Shown piece by piece: positions 35,781 through 42,922 of a stretch of DNA of 64,000 bases; position 1 is the stretch's first letter, and each line of letters starts with the position of its first letter. Source of the DNA: CAYFJO01 sp964343305 (GTDB lineage: Bacteria; Planctomycetota; Planctomycetia; Pirellulales; Pirellulaceae). The translations under genes and the position numbers were made by a program. The stretch lies in assembly GCA_964343305.1 (NCBI GenBank), contig CAYFJO010000008.1, forward strand, positions 4,934 through 68,933. The letters run 5' to 3'. The notes under the pieces are model-generated. The model was not told where the DNA came from, searched no databases, and was given only the letters and a program-made list of their open reading frames with translations.

Positions 35781-35825
35781 ACTATCAAACTCGTCTTTAT
35801 GTACTTTTCGTGCAAGGGGTCCGTC

Positions 35826-36305
35826 ATGGCGATTGGTCAGATATTTTCGCAGCGATTCAGCTATGGACTACATGCATTGGCGTATGTCGCAACCAAACCG
35901 GCTGGTGAATTGACAACACTGCCGGAACTGGCCGACTGGTTCTCCACAGTTTGGCCAAGTGCTTCGCAAAGCTATTTATCGAATGTTGTGCAACGAATGG
36001 CACGCGGGCGACTGCTTCGGAGCCACCGCGGTATCACGGGTGGATATTCCATTGGAAGAGCTGCCACGCAGATCACAATCCGTGACTTGGTCGAACTGCT
36101 CGAAGGAATTGACCTAGATGGATGCAGCTTGTCGTTGGGCGACGAATGCCCCGTTTTGGGGCGCTGCACAATCCAGCGTACGCTGACGAGCCTGGAAGAA
36201 GGGTTCCTTGAATCCTTAGAAAGCGTGACGATTGCCCAACTGGCAGAAGACATTGTCACGACTCCGGCGAAGAGGAAGCGTAGCTCAAAAAAGGTTCGCG
36301 CTTAA
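35826..36305 (+). CDS. Rrf2-family regulator with NsrR/IscR-like cysteine triad
   Basis: 159 residues from the ATG at 35826 (AAGGGG 7 nt upstream). The winged-helix region is FSQRFSYGLHALAYVA to HRGITGGYSIGRAA. Three cysteines C100, C108 and C114 (CX7CX5C) lie where NsrR and IscR hold their cluster, so a [2Fe-2S] or [4Fe-4S] sensor of NO or oxygen is likely. The C-terminus is basic (KRKRSSKKVRA). The divergent nnrS gene is the obvious target. NsrR is the closest guess; RirA- or IscR-like proteins are alternatives. Confidence 0.85.
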   Translation: MAIGQIFSQRFSYGLHALAYVATKPAGELTTLPELADWFSTVWPSASQSYLSNVVQRMARGRLLRSHRGITGGYSIGRAATQITIRDLVELLEGIDLDGCSLSLGDECPVLGRCTIQRTLTSLEEGFLESLESVTIAQLAEDIVTTPAKRKRSSKKVRA

Positions 36306-36357
36306 CCGTATCGGCACACGACATATCTGCCTCGCCGTTGTTCGCACCAAACGGGCA

Positions 36358-37038
36358 TCACTCTTCTTCTTCCGAATTCTTGTGCCCCTTGGCTCGCTTG
36401 CTGACTGCCTTACGGAACTCTGCCAGATACTTGCCCGGAGTCCGATTGAAACGCACGATCTGGTCTAAGTCGGCCAGGCGTATCAGCAGGTTGGCCACGA
36501 CGTGATCGGTGCTGTCTTTGCCAAGGGGCGTTCCGCTCACGATGCACTCGGTGAGCGGATAGTTGGGGCTCTGTTTTTCGATCACGGCAAAATCGAGTTT
36601 GCCAAAAAACTCTGCTGGCGCCTTTTCCAGCTTTGCCTGGCATTCGCCGCTACAAAGGCGAAAAAGGCGGTTGCGGAAAACATAGTTGAACGAGTTTGCG
36701 CCCAGCGGTTTGCCGTCCACGATGCACGTGGTCAATGGGTAATGTGGCAGTTGTTGGCGAATGATCACCTCATCGATCTTGCTGGTCCATCCGAAACTGT
36801 CTGTTAAGAACTGATCCACACAATCCGAGCAGCAGACGCGAACTTCCCGTCCTTCCACCATGATCACCTTGGCGTCTTTATCCAGTGGCGTATCCGGCAC
36901 AAGGATACAGTACGGCAGCGGGGACGGGTCACCGACGCCGAGATCCACAGGTTCCACACCTGAAGCCGACGTGGCCGTGGCTGTTAGAATCGCGGCAGCG
37001 ATCCAATGACGACGAAGAGTAGAGTTTGTGTTTTGCAT
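36358..37038 (-). CDS. Exported protein with three TRASH/YHS-like metal-binding repeats
   Basis: 226 residues with a signal peptide (HWIAAAILTATATSASG). Three units of about 60 residues share the pattern C-V-x-G-x-PL-G ... R-L-x-x-L-C. Unit 1 has C44 and C69/C70/C73, unit 2 has C105 and C129/C133, and unit 3 keeps C165 but has lost the second cysteine pair (RLADLDQIV). Such domains bind copper or zinc. The tail is acidic (NSEEEE). A 27-bp motif copy lies 243 bp upstream. Periplasmic metal handling for the copper proteins in this region is possible but inferred. Confidence 0.65.
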   Translation of the reverse strand: MQNTNSTLRRHWIAAAILTATATSASGVEPVDLGVGDPSPLPYCILVPDTPLDKDAKVIMVEGREVRVCCSDCVDQFLTDSFGWTSKIDEVIIRQQLPHYPLTTCIVDGKPLGANSFNYVFRNRLFRLCSGECQAKLEKAPAEFFGKLDFAVIEKQSPNYPLTECIVSGTPLGKDSTDHVVANLLIRLADLDQIVRFNRTPGKYLAEFRKAVSKRAKGHKNSEEEE

Positions 37039-37280
37039 TTCCTGGCAGGTTGGGTGGGAAGGAAAAACCGCTGATAGGTTTTATGTCCTTCGCAAAGGAA
37101 TGGCTGACGGCTCGCCGGGCCACGTCACGGATTCGCCGGACGAACATCAACCCGAGCAATCAATGGAAATAGAGTCCGATGAAGCCATCGTGACGGTTCA
37201 TCACAGCTTCGCGAACAACGTTAGTTCTTAGGTGGGATAGTGGGGGGTGAGTGTAACAAGTTGCCTGTGGCAGTCAGCCG

Positions 37281-37307
37281 GAAACTATATAAACTCTGTG
37301 TAGTTTA
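37281..37307 (-). promoter_or_regulatory. Recurrent 27-bp motif with an embedded perfect palindrome
   Basis: On the minus strand the right half GTTTATATAGT equals that at 10208-10218. The plus strand holds the 18-bp inverted repeat TAAACTCTGTGTAGTTTA (37290-37307), TAAACT-N6-AGTTTA, which suggests a dimeric regulator. It sits in a 557-bp gap between the TRASH-like gene and the haloperoxidase-like gene; a weaker CTAGTTTA copy lies at 37579-37586. Confidence 0.5.
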
Positions 37308-37407
37308 ATCAGTACTTCTAAGAACCGCAAGCATCTTGAACGCCTGCGCACACCTGGTGACGGAGCAACAGCGACGCGTAGAGCCTTGCGGTATTGATTC
37401 GATGAAA

Positions 37408-37467
37408 CGCCAGGTCCACGCGTAAGCCCGTCGACTAAAACTACTTACGCGTCCCAGGAACCTGGCG
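37408..37467. repeat. Structured two-part stem in the 557-bp gap
   Basis: CGCCAGGT (37408-37415) pairs with ACCTGGCG (37460-37467), and inside it ACGCGTAAG (37418-37426) pairs with CTTACGCGT (37444-37452), leaving a 17-nt loop. Both stems are perfect. It could be a small RNA, a leader structure of the haloperoxidase-like gene (129 bp downstream) or a repeat; no known riboswitch was recognised. Confidence 0.5.
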
Positions 37468-37595
37468 CGAAGCTGCTGCCCGAAGAACCGCATTTCTTAC
37501 CTAACCGGTATTTTTTGCTTTACCGGCGTCACCAGTACTTCCGATATATCTCTACGGACAAAACATATTAGAACCGGTCTAGTTTATTAACGTTT

Positions 37596-39035
37596 GTGAG
37601 TAGTGTCGGCTTGATGATTTATCTTGAGAACGAGCATTTCGGGAAACTCTCCCGTCGTTCCTTTGCCGCGGGGACGTTGGCCGCCGCCCTTGGGGGGCTT
37701 GCGGGGGGGTGCGCCGCACCCTTGGGCTCGCGGCGATCCTATCTCAACGACCTCGTGACCACGGAGCACGTTCTGGAGCCGGACGCATTCTGGACGGACG
37801 TGATGTTTCAAGGGGTTCGTGACCAGAAGCTGGGGCCGCCGTTGGCGGCCCGCGTTTACGCGTTTGGCCATTTGGCGGGATTTCTCGCGGTCAACGGCAT
37901 CGAGGGCGGCTACGCCAGTCCGTATCCGGAGATCGGGACGGCACCGGCGGGCGCATCGTCGCGAGCGGCTTACGCGGCTGCGGTGACGATGGCCGCATCG
38001 GAGGCCCTGCAAACGCCACTGGTCTTCGACCGGATGCGCTATTTGAACCAGCTTTCCGAGCCGGGGGAAGCCATCGAGAAGGGGGTCCGCTGGGGCAAGG
38101 CGGTGGGACGTGTTGTCCAGCGGAGGAGGACCATCGACGGGGGACATCCTGAGAAGGCGAACCCCTATCTTGATCCGAACTACACGCCGCGGCGCACCGT
38201 GGACAGTTGGTCGCTGACCCTTCCTTACTTCCGGCCGGGGGTGGGACCGCGGGTCCCCAGTTATGAGCGCGGTGTGCTGCCCAACCTGGGGAACATGCGG
38301 CCATTTTCATTCACCTGCAAGCACCAGTTTCAAACCCCTCCGTTTCCCGACGTGAAATCACAGCAGTTCGCCGATGAATTTGCCGAGGTTTACACATTGG
38401 GGGCATGGAACAGCGCGGTCCGGTCCGAGGACCAGACGCAGATCGCCTTTTTCTGGGAGGATGGCCCGCGGGGCGCGACCGTCCCGGCGGTGTGGCTGTC
38501 GCTGGGGCTGCGCCTCATGAAAGAGCGGGGGAGTTATTCGCTCCTGGAACGATCCCGACTGCTGGCGCTGCTGAGCGTGGCCATGTGTGACGGCGGTGTC
38601 GCGGCTTGGCATTCCAAGTATGACCTGGACATCCTTCGTCCGGAAACGGCGATCCGATACTCGGCAGCCGCTTTCTGCAATCCCGATCCGCGGGTCAAAG
38701 TGGATCGTCATTGGCGGACTCTGATTGTCACTCCACCGTTTCCGTCCTACGTGTCAGGACACTCAACTTTCGGAGGGGCAGGTGCAGAGATGCTCAAGCT
38801 GTGGTTTGGGACGGATCATGCGGTATTCACTCTGAAGCCCCTGGACGTGGTCAACTGGCCGACGCGCCTCGTCGGCGTCAGCCGGAGCTTCACCAGCTTC
38901 ACCCAGGCCGCCGAGGAGAATGGCTGGAGCCGAATTTACGGCGGCGTACACTGGTGGTCGGACCACCGGGAAGGCGACGCCAAAGGACGGGCCATCGCCC
39001 GCCATGTGTTCCAGAACTATCTTCCCATGGTCTGA
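37596..39035 (+). CDS. Vanadium-dependent haloperoxidase-like (PAP2 superfamily) exported protein
   Basis: 479 residues if it starts at the GTG at 37596; an ATG at 37614 is an alternative. A twin-arginine signal (LSRRSFAAGTLAAALGGLAGGC) ends in a lipobox-like cysteine at 39. The C-terminal half has the vanadate/phosphate pocket of the superfamily: KYDLDILRPETAIRY (Lys and Arg), FPSYVSGHSTFGGAG (SGH motif) and RIYGGVHWWSDHREG. The enzymes oxidise halides with hydrogen peroxide or act as phosphatases; sequence alone does not decide. The outer-membrane barrel gene follows by 11 bp. Confidence 0.8.
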   Translation: MSSVGLMIYLENEHFGKLSRRSFAAGTLAAALGGLAGGCAAPLGSRRSYLNDLVTTEHVLEPDAFWTDVMFQGVRDQKLGPPLAARVYAFGHLAGFLAVNGIEGGYASPYPEIGTAPAGASSRAAYAAAVTMAASEALQTPLVFDRMRYLNQLSEPGEAIEKGVRWGKAVGRVVQRRRTIDGGHPEKANPYLDPNYTPRRTVDSWSLTLPYFRPGVGPRVPSYERGVLPNLGNMRPFSFTCKHQFQTPPFPDVKSQQFADEFAEVYTLGAWNSAVRSEDQTQIAFFWEDGPRGATVPAVWLSLGLRLMKERGSYSLLERSRLLALLSVAMCDGGVAAWHSKYDLDILRPETAIRYSAAAFCNPDPRVKVDRHWRTLIVTPPFPSYVSGHSTFGGAGAEMLKLWFGTDHAVFTLKPLDVVNWPTRLVGVSRSFTSFTQAAEENGWSRIYGGVHWWSDHREGDAKGRAIARHVFQNYLPMV

Positions 39036-39046
39036 AACCGGGTTTC

Positions 39047-40300
39047 ATGATGCGTCTCATCTTTCTTTCAGAATGCCCGATCTTGGCGGTGTCAGCTTTT
39101 CTGATTTGGTGGCTTTCGGTTCCGGCTGGGGCGCAGCAAATCCCGGACCTGCCCCAGACCATGGCTGATGACTCGGATGCGGACTTGGAGATGCTGCCCG
39201 AATTCTTTTATGAGGAGCGGCGCGTCTCCGACTTGGAGATGCTGCCCGAATTCTCTTATGAGGAGCGGCGCGTCCCCGACTTGGAGATGCTGCCTGAATT
39301 CTTTTATGAGGAGCGGTACGTCTCCGAAATCGATCAAAGGGTCGGGCCCAAGACCTTTTTTCAAAAGTCCCTGGCCCACGATATTTACGATCATACCCTG
39401 GAGTTCACCGGCATCACCGTTCTGGGCACGCAGTATCTGTTCGACTCGGATACGCCGGGCACCAATCCAGAGGAAGCGGAATTCATTTATTCCGGGATAT
39501 ACAACGCGACCTTGGCGCGCAAGCTGCCCAACGCCCTGACCTATGGGGTCAACGGCCGCCTCGTGACGCGCGATCCCCGGGTTGGCGATCCCACCACGAA
39601 ACTGGACAAGCGGACGGAGGGCCGTTTCGACGTCTACCTGCGTGGCATTTGGGGCCAGTTGTCCTACGGTGATTTCGATGTGCGGGACATGCTCTTGATC
39701 TCCGGCCGCGAGAGCCTCGTCGGCGAGGCCAATCTGGTTTTTGCCGGCTACCTGAGCCCGTCACTGGAGCGGGCCTTTCGTTATCGGGCGCGCTACAGCA
39801 GTTGGTTGGTGGACACGGCCGTGGATGAGAACGCCGAGAACTGGGATGTGGCCCTGCAGCATCGCACCAAGATTGGGACTGTTGAGAAGGCCTTTTCGCT
39901 GAACTACGGTGGCGGCGAGCTGAGGGGCTCCTACGGTCGTCATGCCTTGAGCACGGGGTGCCAACTGCTTTACGGAAGCTGGGACCTCACCTTGGGTTTA
40001 ACGTGGGAACAACTCGATCCACGCAGCGGCTCCGAGACGTTTGACCGGCTGGCGGCAAGCCTGGGGACGGGATGGAAAAGGCAGCGCGTCAGCTTGGGAG
40101 GGGGCGTGCTGTTGGATATCGTGGATGACGGCGATTTGGGAGTGTTGACAACGGTGGGGCTGCGTTACGACTTTTCCCGAGGTCTCAGTTTCAACGCCGG
40201 ATACATCTACGCCGACACCAAGGGCGTCGACCCCGACGGCAGGCCGCTAACGGTGGCGTCTCTTTCCGGGATCCGCCTTTCCTTCGCCTACGGATTTTGA
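39047..40300 (+). CDS. Predicted outer-membrane beta-barrel protein
   Basis: About 417 residues from one of two adjacent ATGs (39047 or 39050), with a signal peptide ending AGAQQ. Residues 45-92 are three 16-residue repeats (DLEMLPEFFYEERRVS). The remainder alternates amphipathic strands (GQLSYGDFDVRDMLLIS, LRYDFSRGLSFNAGYIYAD) and ends in phenylalanine (LSFAYGF), as outer-membrane barrels do. It is coupled to the haloperoxidase-like gene by 11 bp and may export or receive its product. No family name could be given. Confidence 0.6.
   Translation: MMRLIFLSECPILAVSAFLIWWLSVPAGAQQIPDLPQTMADDSDADLEMLPEFFYEERRVSDLEMLPEFSYEERRVPDLEMLPEFFYEERYVSEIDQRVGPKTFFQKSLAHDIYDHTLEFTGITVLGTQYLFDSDTPGTNPEEAEFIYSGIYNATLARKLPNALTYGVNGRLVTRDPRVGDPTTKLDKRTEGRFDVYLRGIWGQLSYGDFDVRDMLLISGRESLVGEANLVFAGYLSPSLERAFRYRARYSSWLVDTAVDENAENWDVALQHRTKIGTVEKAFSLNYGGGELRGSYGRHALSTGCQLLYGSWDLTLGLTWEQLDPRSGSETFDRLAASLGTGWKRQRVSLGGGVLLDIVDDGDLGVLTTVGLRYDFSRGLSFNAGYIYADTKGVDPDGRPLTVASLSGIRLSFAYGF
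39182..39325 (+). repeat. Three tandem 48-bp repeats inside the barrel gene
   Basis: Units 39182-39229, 39230-39277 and 39278-39325 are nearly identical and in frame, each encoding DLEMLPEFxYEERxVx. Near-identity at DNA level indicates recent duplication, so copy number may vary between strains. Confidence 0.85.
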
Positions 40301-40520
40301 CCTCCCCGCAAGCACCGCGCCGCTTCGCCTTTCCACTAGTCATTGGTGGGAGTAGTGTTGCACCGAAGGCTCCGACGGTCCCGTTGTCGGTAGCCGCCGC
40401 TTGGGTTGCTTCGGGCTGAAAATCCCAAACGTATTGCGACAGTTTCTTTTTTTTAGTTTTTGAATTTGGCTTTTGAGGTTTGTTTGATATTTGATGCTTG
40501 TTATTTGGAACTTTTTGGTG

Positions 40521-40568
40521 TCAGCTGCTCTTCATCTCCAAGCCCTCGACGTGGTTCTGCCCGGCTTC
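40521..40568 (-). pseudogene. Decayed 3' end of a cupredoxin-lipoprotein paralogue
   Basis: The minus strand reads EAGQNHVEGLEMKSS then stop. The intact gene at 41494-42312 ends AAGQTHVEDLEMKSR then stop; about 42 of 48 bases match. Nothing of the rest of the gene is recognisable. The remaining 40301-40653 is non-coding, with a T-rich stretch near 40442-40500. Confidence 0.65.
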
Positions 40569-40653
40569 CACATGCACAGTTCTACCCGTAAAGTTAAGGA
40601 TATATCTGGTGGTGTATGCCGATAGCTTGAGGACCCAAAAGGAGCGAATAAGC

Positions 40654-41391
40654 ATGTCCAGTCAAGAACTGAAGGAAACCGTTGGGCAGTTGGTTGCCCA
40701 GCGACCGGGACTCTCTCGCGTGTTTGGAGAGTTGGGGGTTGATTTTTGTTGCGGCGGGAATCGCACGTTGCAGGACGTCTGTGGAGAAATGGGCCTCGAC
40801 GCGGAAGCAGTTGTGGAAAAACTGCGGGCGGCCTCGAGCGAAAAACCCGAAGGGCCCAACTGCCTTGAAATCTCGCTCACGGAGCTGTGCGACCACATCG
40901 AGCAAACTCATCATGCCTTCTTGCGAACCGAGTTACCCCGCCTGACCGAGATGGCCGACAAGGTGGCCAACGTGCATGGCGAACGGGTGCCGAAACTGCA
41001 CGACGTGCGACAAGTATTCGCTGGCCTCCGCGCGGAGTTGGAACCGCACATGATGAAAGAAGAGCAGGTCCTGTTCCCCGCGATTCGGCAAATGGAAAAA
41101 TCTTCGGTGCCGATACAGCATCCGTTTGGCAGCGTCGGCAATCCGATTCACTGCATGTTGGGGGAACACGACATTGCCGGAAACGCCTTGAGCACGTTGC
41201 GGGAGTTAACGGCCGGTTACCAACCACCACAGGATGCATGCAACACGTATCGCGCCTTGTTCGATGGTTTGCATGAATTGGAAACCGACATGCACCAGCA
41301 CATTCACAAAGAGAACAATATCCTGTTTCCGCGCGCCATCGAGTACGAGTCCCAACTGGGCGGCGCGACCGCCACGCGCGGGACTCAGTAG
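40654..41391 (+). CDS. ric: Iron-sulfur cluster repair di-iron protein (RIC, ScdA/YtfE/DnrN)
   Basis: 245 residues from the ATG at 40654 with AAGGAG 10 nt upstream. The ScdA N-terminal domain has the signature DFCCGGNRTLQDVC (C32, C33). The hemerythrin-like di-iron domain follows (CDHIEQTHHAFLRTELPRL, HMMKEEQVLFPAI, GEHDIAGN, HQHIHKENNILFPRA), with the expected His and Glu ligands. RIC repairs Fe-S clusters damaged by NO or oxidants in the cytoplasm. It is transcribed opposite to the neighbouring redox operon and is flanked by two decayed gene ends. Confidence 0.93.
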   Translation: MSSQELKETVGQLVAQRPGLSRVFGELGVDFCCGGNRTLQDVCGEMGLDAEAVVEKLRAASSEKPEGPNCLEISLTELCDHIEQTHHAFLRTELPRLTEMADKVANVHGERVPKLHDVRQVFAGLRAELEPHMMKEEQVLFPAIRQMEKSSVPIQHPFGSVGNPIHCMLGEHDIAGNALSTLRELTAGYQPPQDACNTYRALFDGLHELETDMHQHIHKENNILFPRAIEYESQLGGATATRGTQ

Positions 41392-41415
41392 TTGAACCCG
41401 TATCAACCGTCGAGC

Positions 41416-41469
41416 GCTAGATCAAGGTTTTGCGAGAACGTCTTCCAGAAGATACGGATCCAGAATGGT
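41416..41469 (-). pseudogene. Decayed 3' end of a Crp/Fnr-regulator paralogue
   Basis: The minus strand reads TILDPYLLEDVLAKP then stop. The intact regulator at 48405-49097 ends TILDPDLLEHAIAEP then stop, and similarity continues past the stop (CTAGATCAAGG, half of the Fnr box found there). The rest of the gene is missing. Confidence 0.7.
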
Positions 41470-41493
41470 ATCGCCATCGTGGTGCTCGCCATT

Positions 41494-42312
41494 TCAACGG
41501 CTCTTCATCTCCAAGTCCTCGACGTGGGTCTGCCCGGCTGCCAGTTCTATTTTCTTCTCGACCTTCTCCAGAGACTCGTGCCAGTAGACCACTGTGTAGT
41601 TCCCGGGTGGAACGTCTTCAATCACATAGCCGCCGTCATCCCCCGTGACGGCAAAGTACGGGTTGTCGCGCACGATGATCCAAGCGTTCATCCACTTATG
41701 GGAATCGCAGGCGACTTTCATCTCGTCGGGAAGTATGAAGCTCTTTGTACTCGGTTTGCCTTTCCCCTTGGCGAGCAGCGAGAAGTTCAGCGGCAGGTTC
41801 TCCCGCGGAAAAGACCTCACGTTGTGCACCACCGGATCGCTATTGGCAAACTTGATCGGTTGATTGACGCCAACCACGACTACATGCGGCGTGAAGACGC
41901 AGCCGGCTTGATCCTGAACGACTTCCTCATCAGACCACGCTTTCCCCTCTTTGACATCTACGAGCCAGACCACGGCATTGCGGACAGCCCCGCTCGAAGA
42001 AACGATGAGGTCCTCGGAGAGAATCTCATGCAAGCCACATACTTCTTTGTCTGAATTCACGGTGATCGGGGCGCGGGCTGGGGGTGTGCCGGTGTATCGA
42101 ATCGTCCCGCTAAGAGTCGCCCCGTCAACGACTTCAGTCGTCTTGTACTCAACGGCAGCGCTTGTATCGGTCGCGCCGCCGTCAGCGGGCTGGACTGGCG
42201 CTCCACCGGGCTGAACAACGTTGTCTTTCGAACAACCGGACAAGGTGGCAAGGACGATGGCTGCCGAGGCGGCGAAAAGAACTCCGGTTCGGCAGGCTTG
42301 GGAATGACTCAT
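41494..42312 (-). CDS. Cupredoxin-like lipoprotein with carboxypeptidase-regulatory-like end
   Basis: 272 residues from the ATG at 42312 (AGGAG 8 nt upstream), overlapping the previous stop by 4 bp. Signal peptide with lipobox (ATLSGC). A cupredoxin-type site is suggested by VVHNVRSF and CDSHKWM (Cys, His, Met), and the end (GGYVIEDVPPGNYTVVYWHE) is a carboxypeptidase-regulatory-like fold. Related planctomycete proteins are annotated as plastocyanin- or methylamine-utilisation-like. It is the last gene of the electron-transfer operon and probably shuttles electrons or carries copper in the periplasm. Confidence 0.75.
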   Translation of the reverse strand: MSHSQACRTGVLFAASAAIVLATLSGCSKDNVVQPGGAPVQPADGGATDTSAAVEYKTTEVVDGATLSGTIRYTGTPPARAPITVNSDKEVCGLHEILSEDLIVSSSGAVRNAVVWLVDVKEGKAWSDEEVVQDQAGCVFTPHVVVVGVNQPIKFANSDPVVHNVRSFPRENLPLNFSLLAKGKGKPSTKSFILPDEMKVACDSHKWMNAWIIVRDNPYFAVTGDDGGYVIEDVPPGNYTVVYWHESLEKVEKKIELAAGQTHVEDLEMKSR

Positions 42313-42917
42313 TTCTGTTCTCCTGAGTGCAAAGGGCACTTCTTGCGGGGCGGCAGCATCCCGCCCGGATAATCTTCCAGGGTTTGTCCCGCACCAAGTA
42401 CGACAAAGGTTCCACGCATCTCTTCATGACAAGACCCGCACCAAGCCGAGCATTGGGTCAGATACTCACCCGGCTGCATGGGCATGAATCGCACATCGGA
42501 CACATGCCCCTCGGTCACCACATGGACGTTCCAGCCGTCTTCTGCCCGCTCGACGGGCACGAACCAGAGTTCGGACACATGGCCAGGTTCAATCGATACC
42601 GGCCCGACATTCAAGTTGGGGATGGCAAAGCTGTGGTTCACATCGGCGCTCTTGAAGCGGATCACGAACGTCTCGCCGAGGCGGAGCACGAGCCGCTCGG
42701 TCGGCTTCGGCTGCCGGCGCCAGTAGGAATGGCCAACCACTTCGTCTTCGGTCCAAATGCCCCCCTTCGCCACGGCAGTGAGGGTCATGACACGCGGGTT
42801 TTCCACGCCGCTGACGCTGGCAAAAATAGACTCGGTAAAGATGATCCACACGGGAACGCCCGCGAGGACGACAAGCACCAGAGTCGCAGCCACCAGTTCG
42901 GTCTTTTTCGAAAGCAT
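42309..42917 (-). CDS. CuA-domain protein, cytochrome c oxidase subunit II-like (copy 1)
   Basis: 202 residues from the ATG at 42917, 5 bp after the polyferredoxin stop; longer upstream frames are spurious. One N-terminal membrane anchor (LVAATLVLVVLAGVPVWIIF) and a periplasmic cupredoxin domain. The binuclear CuA ligands are present: H95 (VNHSFAIP) and C156, C160, H164, M167 (CSAWCGSCHEEM). CuA accepts electrons from cytochrome c and passes them to a heme-copper oxidase or N2O reductase, yet no such enzyme is encoded next to it. Confidence 0.88.
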   Translation of the reverse strand: MLSKKTELVAATLVLVVLAGVPVWIIFTESIFASVSGVENPRVMTLTAVAKGGIWTEDEVVGHSYWRRQPKPTERLVLRLGETFVIRFKSADVNHSFAIPNLNVGPVSIEPGHVSELWFVPVERAEDGWNVHVVTEGHVSDVRFMPMQPGEYLTQCSAWCGSCHEEMRGTFVVLGAGQTLEDYPGGMLPPRKKCPLHSGEQK

Positions 42918-42922
42918 TGCGT

